From Lophium mytilinum (lineage: Eukaryota; Ascomycota; Dothideomycetes; Mytilinidiales; Mytilinidiaceae), in assembly GCA_010093605.1 (NCBI GenBank), contig MU004199.1, positions 751,609 to 815,608 of the forward strand: a stretch of DNA of 64,000 nucleotides, given 5' to 3'. The notes beneath the pieces were generated by a model, which searched no databases, was not told where the DNA came from, and worked only from the letters and a program-made list of their open reading frames with translations. Position 1 is the first letter of the stretch; the number at the start of each line of letters is the position of its first letter. Made by a program: the position numbers and the translations under genes. Shown piece by piece: positions 32,677 through 45,600 of the stretch.

Positions 32677-35600
32677 TACTTGTTGCAGCGTAAGTGGACG
32701 GAGAGGCAGCGCTGTGTCATGATCGATGAAAATCAGAAGGTGAAAAGGGATATACGAATCTTCAGGAACAGGTTTTTTGGTAGCTCCACCGGCAGAGTAG
32801 GGTATGCGCAGGCAAAGTTGGATCTTCCATATCGTGGCCCGAACGAAATTCACACCGTCTTTGCATTACCTCTTAGCACGGTTATAATCCGGAACTGAGA
32901 GGGAGTTACCCCGTCGAAGCAAAACTGTACTTTATCTTATTCCACAAACACGCCGAAAAGCAATATGATCTTAAGTTCATGCGGGGGCCTCCGATATATA
33001 TCCGCCAAACTTTAACAACATATCACAGCGGTCAAAGACCCAAGAATTGGACGTATACCAACAAGTCTGGGATCCTAAAAAGGAACTCTGGCTCTCACAT
33101 CCCGACAAGCACGGACACCGGAACAGGCGGTCCACGACCCTGAGTACATCGTTCCAGATCGACTGACGAACATTCCACCGGAACTTCTCCTACGCCCATC
33201 TAACCTGCAAGAAGAATAGGTGGCTTGATATTACATAGATCAGTTTCCGGCACTCCTCGATTGACGATGTACAAGGTCTTTCCTTCAAGTACTTGCGCCA
33301 CACCGGACTATCTGTTTCTGTTGGCTGGTGAGCTTCACGTGAGGAATTGAGGCAGAGAAGTGTGTGGTCATTAGGGCTTTCTAACGGGGCTTTATAGAGA
33401 CAGCAGATGGATCAAGGAAAACAGGGAGTCCAGGTTGACTCGTAGTGCTAGGGTTGGAGTCTGAGGGATGCGCGTGTTAGATGAGGTTTGGGTGGGTTTT
33501 GGCGTCTCTGGGAAAGGTATCTGCGAAAAGTATCGATGAATCACGTTGCGCATCTCAAATGCGCAGGAGTGACATTGATCGATACCATGGTGGCGTACCA
33601 GTTTACATGCGAGATCCTTCCCGAGGGCCTACAAGAGCTCGTGATGCGAAACCCTGAAAGACCTCTCACCCCACCCTGGAGCAACAACATGCACGACATC
33701 TGGCATCCGCCACTCACAATCGCCAAACCACACGGGTTGATGGAGGATTGAAGCTTAGCAGCAGGAGTCAGCACAAAAAAGTCTTCAAGCATGTGCCTAT
33801 ACTGGCAACCCATCCTGACACATGCATATCGAACACCTGTCAGACAGTCTCGGCAATCTGCAGATCACAGAATCCTCCCGCCGACCATTGGTAAATCCTT
33901 TTAAGACATTATCGACACGTTGTCTGCAACAATCTGAAGGCCGAATCGGGAACCGCCAAGACTCGATCTCGAAGAATTGGGGTCGTGATGTGGCTAGGGT
34001 CTCCAGGGAAGATCGCGACAAATTTAGACGCCACGGAGCGCTAACCAGGAATTACTCCACACTTGGCTGTCAGGCGTCGGTTGGGTTCGGATCGATGGAG
34101 AGGCTGCCTCGATCAGTCAACACGCCATGAGGCGTCCAGAAAGAGTTGGCGCCGTGAAGCATGGCAGGTATTGACGGCTTGCCTTGAGCGGATCCAGATA
34201 CGATACCAGGCGTGGTCTAGTGGCCTGATTCGTGATGCAAGGGTAGAATCTTTTACGTGGGAAGTTGTGCACCTGTCTTGCCATTGATTGCGCAGATGAG
34301 AAAGCGGCGAGGAGAGGGGTTGTGGTCTGTTCAGTCTATTGCATACAGGTCGTATTTGTTTTCTCAGCGCTTCTCGTTGTGCTACTGGATATAGACGTGG
34401 CCGAGGTCACTGCAGCGTCTGTCATGTGCGACGTCGGCTCTGGGGCTGCTATATCTGCAGGCGGCGGGGCACTATCGCGCCGGCGGCGTTGGGCGATTAG
34501 ATTGCTGTCATAAGTTTCAGCGGTGGTGAGGCAGCTGGTGGTGAAGGGGTCGGCCGAGTTGCTTGGAGGAGAGGCTCCCACCATTCCAGCAACCGGGTCC
34601 ACGCGCCACGATCAAAACCAGAGACGTCGTGCAGGCAGCTAGCCACGCCGGTGTTGCGGCTGAAGCGGCAAGCTGGGCGCAACCCATCCACAGGGCGCGC
34701 CGCCGCAGTGGGATGGGAGTGCTCGTGCAGGGGCAGAGGGTCAATATTCACGCCCACCCCCAGGCGGCGAATCACAGCTTGTACCAGACACCGCGGCTGC
34801 ACGCTGAGCAAGGTGGCGGTCCGTAAAAGCGCGCAGGCAGGTGGAGCGACGCAGGTGGACGCCCGACGATGCAGGTGAAAGGAGGGTGGAGTCTGGGAGG
34901 CATGGTTGGAAGTGCTGGTGGGAGGTCTCTGGGCGGTGGCAATTTGTCTCGATATGTCGGCTCCCACGTTCTGCACGTTTCGGGCATGCGGGAGCAGTTT
35001 GTCCGACCACGCTGCCGGCGAGCGGGTCAGGGCCTGCCAGGCTGCGCTCGGGGGAGTTGAGGCGGCACTGCCCAGGTGGAGAGGCGCCTTGGAGAGGAGC
35101 CTTGAAAAGGAGCGCTGCGAGGCTGCGAGACGTGGCTGCGAGACGGGGCTGCGAGGCTCGGGAGGATGTGTATCAAGCCTCGGGCTGCGTGCCACCAGCC
35201 AGCACTCGGGATGTGAATCTAGGGCTCGGGATGCCGTGTCGTGCGTGTTGCCGTGTGCCAGCAACCAGGCTCCAGCTCCCGGGCGTCATCGCCGTCACAT
35301 CCATCGTGCTCGGCATGGCATCGAGAAGCCGCTCGGGATCTCTCGTCCATGCCTCGATCTTTGGCGGCCCAATCAGCACCATCTCCCCCCTTTGCCCATC
35401 GCAGCGATCCCCAGGGGCCGTGGTCTGTGCGGTGCTAGCAGTGCTGGGTTTATGGGAGCAGTGCTGGGGTGAATGTCGCCAGCACCACTATGCGCCCCCA
35501 GACCCCCCAGCCGCTCCCACACTCACTGCTTGCCCAATCGCCGACAGCCCACTTCGACTTCCTACCAGATGCAAAGCATTGCCTTTCTCTGCTGCTCCTC

Positions 35601-36346
35601 TTCACCCCCATCGTCTGAAGCGCGAAAAGAGCAAATGCTTATCATGTCCTCCCACCGACAAAACACCCCCGACACGCTCTTTTGCCTCCCATCGTGAGCA
35701 TCGCCATCCCCTTCTGGACGTGGAGGGCCCGCCTACCGCCGAGTGGAGGCTCACTGGACCTGTTCGGCGGCAGCATCCAGCGAGGCAGCGTTTATACCAG
35801 CGTCTCCTCCAGCCAGCGCAAGCAACTATTTGAAGTGGCGTGGATCCCCTCTGTTTAGCTCGTCAGTGCTCTGCGCCGTTATATCTCTCACTGCCAGCCT
35901 GTAGCCAGATGGGTATCCGCGCATACAGACCTTCCCTTCGCGTGCTCCCCACGGCCTGTTCCGCGCAACCTGCTTCGTAGCGCTCCAATCCACTCATCCT
36001 CGATTCGCCGCGGACTGTTTCTGACAGCTCAACGGCTGCCACCCGCCGTGGTTTGAAACTGCGCTGCTGCGGATCGTCATTACGGCCATTTTCTAGCTTC
36101 CGTCCGTTGCCTGCCCCTCCTGCAGCCCTCCAACACCTGACAGCTGCTATTCTGGGCATGGTCTTCCCGGACTGACGTCCTCGCACTGCATCACCAACAG
36201 GCCCCCGGCTTCCTCGACTTTATTTACTGCAAGAGGATCCCAGCGCCGTGGGCGACGCCGCCTAGTCCCTCACCAACACCATCTCCTCCACCTTTTCGCT
36301 AAACCACGAGGTCTTGGCCGCTACGAGTCTCACCCGGCAGATCATC
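32677..36346. other. 3.7-kb stretch without convincing genes before the Zn2Cys6 regulator
   Basis: 32.7-34.3 kb shows nothing recognisable. 34.5-35.8 kb is GC-rich and open on both strands at once (minus 255 codons, plus 330 codons), with low-complexity Ala/Arg/Ser/Pro composition and no domain, so I read these as chance frames. 35.11-35.16 kb contains four worn 12-bp GGCTGCGAGACG units. The last ~1 kb before 36347 is pyrimidine-rich and probably the promoter and a long 5' leader of the regulator. Confidence 0.5.
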
Positions 36347-39300
36347 ATGGCCTCAACCGGGCCGAGCCTCTCTACTCATGGCACTACCAACATCGCCGGC
36401 GACGGCCAAGATGGATCGTGGGACCCTCCGCCGCCGCCAAACAGATGGGACCAACCGCCAACCCCGCCGCCGCCCTCTCAGCCGGCCGCGAAGTTGCGCA
36501 AGAGGACTAAGACGGGATGTTTGACATGTCGTAAGCGGAGAATTAAGTGCGGAGAAGAACGCCCTATTTGCAACAACTGCATCAAGTCTAAACGTCACTG
36601 TGAAGGATACAACCAGCGCGTTATCTTCAAGGCGCCCATTGGAGAGTGGCCCAACAATCAGTCAACCGTCAACACTCTTCCCTACCACAGTTCACTGTTG
36701 CCCGGGACCCGGCCTGTCTTCCGCCAACACCAACCGCCTGTCCAACAGCAGACACAAGGGCCACTATCTGCGATACAACCACGGCCACTGACCCATTTCG
36801 ACTTTGCGAATCCAGGGTCTGGGCCTATTCCAGGGCTTGATCCGTTGAACACTGGGGCACTGGGAGGACTGCCACAGTACCAACAGGACCCGAGCTACGC
36901 TCAGCAGCCTCTACCCTCACCACACTCGCATCTACCGACCCCAATTAGTGCGGCGTCGTATCTTCCCTCGCCTTCACATTCAAATTTCCCACCACAGTTC
37001 GCAAGTGATGGTAGTCAAGCCTACCCAGGGCAGCAGTACCCGCAACAGGGACACTTTCAACCCGTTTCTTATGATACCCAAGCGCAAGACGCAAAGCCCG
37101 CCGTTTCTGAAGCTCCTTATCCTCCTGTTGCGCAGCCATATCAAGTTGGTTCAGACCAATTCGATTATCAGCAACACCCACAGGCGCATCAGCATCCACA
37201 ACACCAGCAACAGCACCAAACACCACCCAATGTCCATGAAGAACATGATCCGTATCTAGCGTCCAATCCTCCACCACGAACAAACGAATACCAGCAGCAT
37301 CAGTTCATTCAGCATCGGCCGTCACTAGAACAGGTCGGCCCTCGTCGAGACTCGCACGCTTTGCCTACTCCTGTAGATATCGGACGAGGCCCTTATGTGC
37401 CTCCGCCACCACAACCTGATCCGCGTCAGTCTGTACATACTCATATCGCCCAGATACCCCAGTCTGTACAATTATCGTATTCAGATGTAGCTCCTGATGT
37501 AAAATATGTCCCGCAGCATACTGTCCCTGGTATGTCTCGTATTTAGCTCCAACCACTACACTATTCGTGCCTGTCTATATTTATCACTATCACTACATTA
37601 TTGTCACATCTGATGTCCAATTGTACAATTGTCGACTTTACGCGTGTCCCGTTCCTTGAAGTCCATCCGTCGTAATCTCGAACCCCTTGCCCCTGAAAAT
37701 GATTCCCCTTTCGAACGTCACATCTCGAATTGCTACGTGAATGGGTACTAACGTTGAATATGTAGAACAGTCAAGTGCTGCGTCGCATATCCAGCAACCT
37801 TTTGTACCAGGCCTCTTCACATCCGGATTCGCCTCTGATCACGTCAGCCCGACATACGCCCTCGATGAAGCCGCCGTGGAATATGAAGACGACGATTACT
37901 ACGACGTCCAGTCTGATGAGGAGATGGACGACGCCCCTGAACAAGAGATGATATCGAACAGGGATTTTGGAATGATACTACGACTACATGAAGAGAGCAT
38001 AAGCGACCTCAGCATACGTCGTTACGATACCTTCATTTATGAGGGCATACTAGACTTCTACCGTGCGGAATGGGTAGCAAACCCACTGAGGAATCCAGCT
38101 ACAGCCCGCGTTTTTGCGCATTTCGTTTACGCTACTGGGCCAAGCATGTCGATATATGAGAGGAACCCTAGAAATTCGTCGGCAATGTTCAGTGAAGGGC
38201 CGGTGCCGTCATCTCAGCAAAGTTTGTGGACTTACCACCTCCCAATGCTGGCGTTGAGCCATCAAGGCTTGCTGCATGCGATGCTAGCACTCTCCAGTCT
38301 GCATATCGCAAAGCTTCAAGGCGCTGCTGTGACGCCATCATACAAGCACTACGCGTACTCGTTGAAGCGGCTGCATCATTGCCTTGGACACCCTACCAAG
38401 CGGCATCTAATCACCACCTTAGCGACATCTCTACTACTTGCGTTTTATGAAGTATTCTCAGCAGACCACGTCAAGTGGAGTAGTCATCTCACCGGTGCAA
38501 AACTGCTCGTGGTAGAAATTGACTTCCGTGGGATGACTGCTGAAGCTAGGAGGATCAAGGCAGAGCAGGCGGCGTATGAGTCCAGCTTCGCATATCAAAA
38601 TCCTGAAATGTTGATGTCTCAGCGAAAACTGAGCCAGGGCTTCCAGGATCTATCGACATCGCCAGATGAGAACTTGGTCAGCACCATTATTGGCAAGAAG
38701 CTCAAATATGACGACTTTAGCCGTGTGACGGACTACGATAATGAGTCGAGAGGTCCCTCGACGACTTTCCCGAAGCAGCTAGACTTGGCCAAATATGAGA
38801 TGTTTCAAGATTTGTATTGGTGGTATTGCCGTATGGATGCTTTCCAGAGCATTGTCAGCGGTAACAAACTCATGTAAGTGTAAAGCAGCTCCTTTTACGC
38901 ACGACTCCGGAACCTCCTGAAGCCCTTGAGGGCCTGGCCTAGCTCTGGGGTACTCTGGCCAACGACAAACTTTGGAAAACAGACCGCTTCTGAGTCTCGA
39001 TTTGGAATCTCGAAACGGTATCAAGAACTCAAGCTTACGTATCATAGCATGGACTACAACAGATGGAGCGACTGTCCCCCACGAGCACCCTGTGGTCGCG
39101 CCGACCAGTGCTTCGGCACCCACGACCACGTTATTCTTCTTCTAGGTCGAATAGCCGACTTCGCGTCTAGGGATCGCGAACGTAAAATTAAACAAGTAGA
39201 GGCGAACGGCGGGCAATGGAGGCCAATGCCCGGCATGCCCATGGGCCCGCCAGCATCTGCCAGCTCAGGCGGCCCAGGACAAAGAGGTCCTCCCAATGTC

Positions 39301-40308
39301 GCTCCCTCTCCCCAAACCCCTGGACCACCCCGAGGGCCCCCTCAAGGGCAAGGTCCACCTGGAGGTCCACCTGGAGGTCTACCTTCTGGGCCTCCACAAC
39401 CACCCCCTTTCTATGGTATGGCGCCTACCCGTGGTCCATCTGCTATTCCCTCCTCCTATGCGCTCCCGACCTCTCAGGGCCCTCGAATCCCCTCATTCTC
39501 TGACCCACGTCCCTCCCCCCAATCGCAATCTCACGACCCCTCTGAACCCCTCGATCTCTCAAGAGCTTACAATGCCGCCCTGACCAACTGGTCCTCCATC
39601 CGCGCCGCTCTCTTTGCTCTCGAGCACTCCCTCGGTCCATCCTTCCAGCCCCTGGGCCCCTCCCACGCTCCCCCACTGAACACCCCTTTCGGCCCAGCGC
39701 TGCAATACCGCGCATACGACATCGCAATCATCTGGGGCATGCTACACATGTGCCACATTATCCTGCTCCGCGCACACCCCGGGATGCCGCCAGCTGCCAT
39801 GCAAGCAGCCGGAGTCGCCGGGAAAGCAACAGAGTGGTACGCAGAGCAAATCGGCCGCCTCGCCGCCGGCATCCTCATGCCCGGCGCTGACAACACCTAC
39901 GAGGACGACAACCTAGACTACGGCCCCTACGGGGCAACCGGCGGCGCGAAACCCACACCGCCCCTCAACCCCTCCGTTGGCGCTGCCCTCATCGAATCGA
40001 CCATGCCTCTCTTCTTCGCCGGCATCCAGTACTCGGCCTCTGCCCACCGCGAGTGGGTTGTCTCCCGGCTGCTCGATATCGAGCTCCGGTCTGGCTGGGC
40101 GACGGCGGGGCAGATTGCGAGGGGGTGCGAGACGAGTTGGGTAAGGGCGTTTCAGGCGGGGAGGGGGCCGTTCTATGAGAGGAGGCGGGAGCAGGAGGTG
40201 CTGCAGGAGGAGCGGAGGGGGAGGGTCACGGAGGAGAGGTATGCGGAGAGGGGGTTTGTGGTGCATTATGCTACGCGGTATACTTGGGCGAGTGGGATTT
40301 TGGATTGA
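36347..40308 (+). CDS. Zn2Cys6 transcription factor with Pro/Gln-rich linker and fungal-specific regulatory domain
   Basis: Exons 36347-37529, 37766-38873 and 39048-40308; 1,183 aa. The binuclear zinc cluster is CLTCRKRRIKC..CNNC..C with spacing C58-X2-C61-X6-C68-X6-C75-X2-C78-X6-C85, preceded by a basic arm (KLRKRTKTG). Residues ~100-400 are a Pro/Gln/His-rich, probably disordered activation region. Exon 2 adds an acidic patch (VEYEDDDYYDVQSDEEMDD) and the helical fungal-TF domain (FIYEGILDFYRAEWVANPLR, then LLHAMLALSSLHIAKLQG). Exon 3 resumes at SGNKLI|MDYNRWSDCPP, ATHDH-like CFGTHDHVILLLGRIADFA, a Pro/Gly-rich insert, and a last helical block with EWVVSRLLDIELRSGWAT. Introns are unusually long here (236 and 174 nt). 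Reading through intron 2 hides the junction, but the spliced sequence matches the pattern of this regulator family. Target genes unknown. Confidence 0.88.
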
Positions 40309-42609
40309 GATTTTCTGATAAGGTAGAGGAAGAGGAGGACATTGGGGGAAGGGAGGTTACGGCGTTTGGCTATGCGAAAGGGAGGAGGAAGAGGAGGACA
40401 TTGCGAATGGGTAACGGCGTTTGGATTTGCGAAAAGGGGTTTTGTGATATCTACGACTCTCACTATGGGATTTTGATGGAAGGGTAAGGAATGGAGGAGT
40501 TGGGGGTTGTTATGATATCCACGCTCGCTACGCTTTTCTAATCGGGAGTGCAAAGGCGAAAATGAAGAGGGGAGGGAAGGAGAAGGAAGCTCCGCCGCTC
40601 TTTACGCGTTTCTTAATGCTATAATGACCTGCACGTTACTAGACGTTCATCTCTTGCTCGTTTCTCTCGTCACATCTTCGAGTTTTCCAAAAGTTCAATG
40701 AACCCCTTTTTTCATTTTCTGTCTCCTGAAAATCTGTCATAATCCACTCCGCGACAGCTAAAACCACCGCGCGTCGTCCCTGTGCACTTCGCCACATCGC
40801 TTATGCGCTCAACAAGTGGCGCGCCTGAATAAACTCAACCACCTTCCTTCTTGAGCTTCTGATGTTCAAAAAGCAAAAAAGCAACGAAGTAAACCACGCA
40901 ACGCTACCGCTGCCTACGCCGCGTACCTAACGCCACCTAACCCAAAACACGCCTTTCACTACGTAACATCACCGAAAGGAACCCAACACATTGCACCACT
41001 GCATAGGTCGGAGATACTCCGCGTGGCTCGTTACTCTGTCGCCTACCCCTACTCCTCATATCACACCGATTACAACTCTCGCCGCCGCACCGCAAAAAGG
41101 AAAACTTTGCTTCATTCCTAAGCGTTCGCCAATCAAACCTCCCATACTCCTGCTCCGAGCTTACAACTCTCCTCATCGTTCGCTAAACATAGCGAGATTA
41201 GCTCAGTGCAGCTAAAGACGGCGTTTCTCACCCTCCGGATCCCCGGCTTGGGGGGATGTCGCCTGCCCTTACTACCTCGACGCATGCCTATCAACGATTT
41301 TACAGATTCGCAATTCGCACCTGCGAAGGCGACGATTTTGGCCGAAGGAGGACGGATGGAGGTGTGGGCGCTGATCAGACAACGGTGTGGAGGATGTCTC
41401 GGAGGAGTTTAATCAGTATCGCCTCCTCGGCGGTCATGATCGCTAAAGGTAGCAGAGCGTAGGACAGGTAGGTTCAAACGCTGTAAGACGGCGTTTGGAG
41501 ACTCCGCGTGGACGTGGGTAGGTCGCCTACTCTGTTGTTATAGGTGGGCATGCGGCGTATTACCTTTTGTTGCTATGCGATATGGCCGTGCTGTAGTCGC
41601 TAATGTTAACGGAAGTAACATAATGAACCGTGGAAGATAGAGTTGGGGAGACGCTGCTCACCACTACTAACTCCAGCGGCGACGAAAGTTGTAGAATAAA
41701 CCCAACTTTGAAAACTCTCTCTAACAGCGCCTAACCCCACCATGTCTCCTCTCACTACAAGGACGTGGGATCACATAGCGTGCCTCTCCCACTTCTTTGT
41801 CTCAAAAGGTATCGAAACCCCATATTTATAAACCCCGGAGTTTTGAGTTCGAAAGACCGTTTCCTGTGTAACTAGTCACCGTCACGACAATACCGCTCCA
41901 CCACCTCGCAACCACACCCACCTTCTCGCAGTCGTTGAAACGAGCGTCGTTTCACCTCCCGTGCTCGAGCTGCGCTCAACGATTAGACACAGGCTACTGG
42001 AAGCGCACGTTCCGTCTCTCACTCGGTGAATACCAAGACACAGATGAAACTCACACGTTCATCTATCCCATCACCAGCACTCAACGCTTTCACACAGACC
42101 TCCACAAGCGTGCGAAAACAATAGTAGATCTCGTACGTCTACGTGTCTCCGCTCTCACCCACCCCTAAACAACATCCCCCGATGTCGAAGCCAACTCCCA
42201 AGGAGATCACGTGCCGCACGTGCCCATCAACCCCATCACTCCAACCAAGCTCATAACGACCCCATTCCATCCCTACATCATACGTCCACTACAGGCAACT
42301 CTTGGCTCGAAACCCCAAAAAACCGCGCAGAAAAAAAGTGCCAAAGTGTCGAGCACCGAGGAAAAGGGCGACCACTCCCCTGCCAGCGTCGTCATGCAGC
42401 CAAGCCCCCCCTCGCATGAGGAAAAGGGCGGCCAATCAGCTAACTTACCTAACTTACCCCGTGCACGCAACTAGTTTGATATTCGATGAACGAAGGACAT
42501 TGATTCAGAAAAGGGCGTAGAATTCAGCATGTTTTTGGATATTTGATTTATTATTTCTTCATTACTGTTGGGCACACACCCTACGCTTACCCCCCTCCTT
42601 CCCTCTCTC
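40309..42609. other. 2.3-kb gene-free stretch with decayed repeats between TF and RAD4
   Basis: Convergent intergenic region. It contains a tandem duplication at 40326-40437 (listed) and further scattered ACGGCGTTT motifs at about 41216 and 41490. Segments around 41018-41060 and 41500-41540 share GGAGA(TA)CTCCGCGTGG and TCGCCTAC, as if worn copies of one unit. Around 42357 and 42418 the phrase GAGGAAAAGGGCG recurs. No gene found. Confidence 0.5.
40326..40437 (+). repeat. Tandem duplication, ~59-bp unit, in the TF 3' UTR
   Basis: Both units begin GAGGAAGAGGAGGACATTG and end with ACGGCGTTTGG followed by a TTTGCGAAA-like tail. The copies differ by small indels and substitutions. They lie immediately after the stop codon of the Zn2Cys6 gene. 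Confidence 0.75.
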
Positions 42610-45600
42610 CTAGCTAGCTCGTCGATCTTTGAGTGCGTTTCCCCGACCTCGACCCCGACCCCGACCTCGACCTCGAGGAGCAGGCGCGCGACTAGCAGGC
42701 CCGACGTTATCTGTGTCCTCGTCGCTGTCGTGCGAGAAGTAGTGGCTGCGCACCGCGCGCTGGCTCTTCCGCGCGGCTTGGCGTTTTGGGGCCGGGCGTG
42801 CTGGAACCGTCGCCTTGAACTCCGATTCCTCGTCTGAAGCGGAGTCAGAGGGTGAGGTTTCTGTGTCTTCGGCTTCGGTTGAGTCGGTGCTGGAGGCTTG
42901 TTTGGGCTCGGAGGGTTTCTTGGCGGGTCGGGATGCTGTGACGCTGCGACCGCGTCCGCGACCTCGACCACGGCCGCGGGTGGGGGTCTGGATTTTAGGG
43001 GGCGCGAGGGGGGTGGCTTCGTTTTCGTTTTCGTTTTCGGGTTCGTCGGTGGCGTCGGTGGTAGCTTTGGGAGATTGTTGATCGATGCTAGAAGTGGCTT
43101 TATCTGAGAACGGAAGATGTGCGGATTGCAATGAGATGGGCGTTTGCTGAGTGGCTAGTCGAGGGCGGTGGACATGCGTCGTGGGAGAGTCGTCCTCGAT
43201 GATGAAGCCGCCGCCAAGGGGAACAGGATCCTCCTCTTCGTCATCGTCGCGAAGGAAACCGCCTTCCAATTGCTGTTCTTGTGACGCCTCAGGATCAGCA
43301 ACCTCCTCCTCATCCTCACCTTTCTCAGCGTCCCTCCCCTGATCACCCGCCGGTGCAATCTCATAATCATCCCCATACTCTCTCTTCATCCTCTCCACAA
43401 TCCTCAACCCCAGAAAGAACTTCTTCCAAAGCCCCAACACCATCTTCTCCCTCTTCGCCTCCTCCTTCTTCCTCTTCTCCACCTCTTCAGCCTCCCACGC
43501 ATCAATTACCATGTCCTCAATATCCACTGCAACGACCACCCCCGTCAGCACCGGCACCGCCCGCTGCCGCCCAAACTCAAACCCCGTGCACGCCTCCGCA
43601 AAATCCACACCCAGCTTCTTGCACACCCGCGCTGTGCCCTTCAGCGGAATATGCACCGCGCCTACTGGCACCATAGTTGGCACATAGACGTCGATATTGC
43701 CAAACACATTCCTCGGGATCTTCCCGTCCTTGATCGGCTCCGGGATGATCCAGTCGGTTTGAGATTTCGAGTACAGACCCTGCTTCACCTTCTCACCCTC
43801 TTCAAGCTCGCGCTCGGCAATCTCGCGCTTGCGAATCACCGTGACGGCGCGAATGGGGACGAATTTGAGGGGCTGGGCGCCTGTTTTGATCTCACGGCCT
43901 TCCTTATGCCAGGACTCGACGGTCTTGCAGGCCACGACGTCGGCGCGGCGGTAGACCGGCTCGGTGGTTTCTTTTGCACCTTTGCCGGACGTGAAATGCC
44001 GCACTACTTTTGCGTCTGGGAGAAGAGCTTCTTCACGGCGTAAATGGCGTTCGAGCACGTAGACGGAGGAGTTTTTATACCCCGCTAGTGTTTCCTTCCC
44101 GCCGTCTTCGTCCATTCCCTTTGGTTTCGCGGCTGTGGCGGGGACGAGGTCGCCGGCGTCTTCGATCTCGTCCCATACAGTGTGGAAACTGGGGTGGCGG
44201 GCGTAGGGGCGGAGCACGCTCTTGAACCAGTCCCAGTGCTCGTATTTCACTACTTTGCCGCGCTTGTTGTGGATGGGGACTTTTTCGACTGGTAGGCGGA
44301 AGCCTTTGGTGCGGCCGGGCCAGACGTGGCGCGGGAGGTAGCGCGTTGTGACGTCTTTGGCGGTGCCGTCAGATGAGAAGGCGATGAGGTAGCAGAAGAC
44401 CTGCTTAGCTTTGTCGGCGGTGGCGGGGCGGGGGTAGAAGTTGGATAGGAGCTCGGCGCTTGAGGCTGGTGCAACGATAGCGAGGGGCAGAGGTGAGACG
44501 GCGATGGGGATGTGAGTTGTTGGGGAAAGTGCTTCGGTCCAGTACGTGGGGTGTGGAAGGTCGGATTTGCGAGACGGTGTTGATGGTATTGTCTTTTTCT
44601 TCGATGATTGGATGATCTCCACGGGTGAGTCGTCGTCCGTGGGAGGGTCGCTAAGGGGGCTATCGTCGTCTTGCACAGTGTGCTTTCCATTCCTAGTAGG
44701 CGTTCGAGGGGTCTTGCTTGGAGTACCGTTTTGAGCTGGCCTATCAAGATCCATCTTTGGCTTCCCTTCTTCTCCTTGGCTCCATCCAAATCCGACTGGC
44801 TGTAGACTGGCCACCAATCTGGCCTCAATTCCGATTCCACGCAGCAGAGCTGTGAACAGTTGCTGGCCTACATCTCTGCTGCCTCCCGGTTTCTTCGCTT
44901 TCTCCCGGAATGCCTCCAAGCTTTCTACTCGCTCCCCAAAGTTAGCAGCATTAGACGGGTTTCGTTTCCAGGCATCAATTTCGGATGCCAGTGCCCAAGG
45001 GGGGAGATAGCCCCTTTTCCTTAGTGGTGGAGCAGTGATTTTGTATCTCTGCTTCCAGAAGGACGCGAGATATTTCAGAAGACGGATCAAGGGATCACCA
45101 GAAGATAGATTGGGTGTGTTGGGCTCTGCGCGGGTAGACGAAGCGCCCCAATCGCGTGCATTCCTATCTTGTTCCTTGCTCTTACGTCCTGGCGTCTTGT
45201 TGTCTTTCGCTTTTCCTTTACTAGTCCCAGCCTTTGCCTTACCTTTGCCTTTACTTGCCTCTGCGGCAGGCTCTACTTTGCCTGGATATCCACCCTCGAT
45301 GACACGGAGATGGCCGTCCTGTATAGCAGCATTCCGCCACCATATTTCAATCTCTTCCCAAGCCCCTTTATTCAAGCTCTTGACCAGTATTCTCTGCACC
45401 TCCTTGTCCTGTGTCCAGGCATTCCGTATCAGATTGTGAAACATGAGGAACTGGACGTGCATGCAGTGGGTGACCATTCTGACATGTCGTTGCACCTTGG
45501 AAGCCCCTTTTTTGCCAGTGCCTGAATCGAAAGCAGAGGCATTGGGCGCGGCGGACAGTGTGAGCTCGAGGTCACCAGAGGGCTCGGGGGCTGTGTCGTC

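Noticed and set aside
34497-35264. 255-codon minus-strand frame upstream of the Zn2Cys6 gene
   Set aside because: Low-complexity composition, no domain, and overlapped by a similarly long plus-strand frame; best explained by high GC content.
34841-35833. 330-codon plus-strand frame
   Set aside because: Same reasons as its minus-strand partner; Cys and Arg content follows base composition and no motif repeats in a meaningful way.
41195-41475. tRNA-like words (TAGCTCAGTG near 41199 and GGTTCAAAC near 41471)
   Set aside because: They resemble the A and B boxes, but they are about 270 bp apart and no cloverleaf can be drawn.
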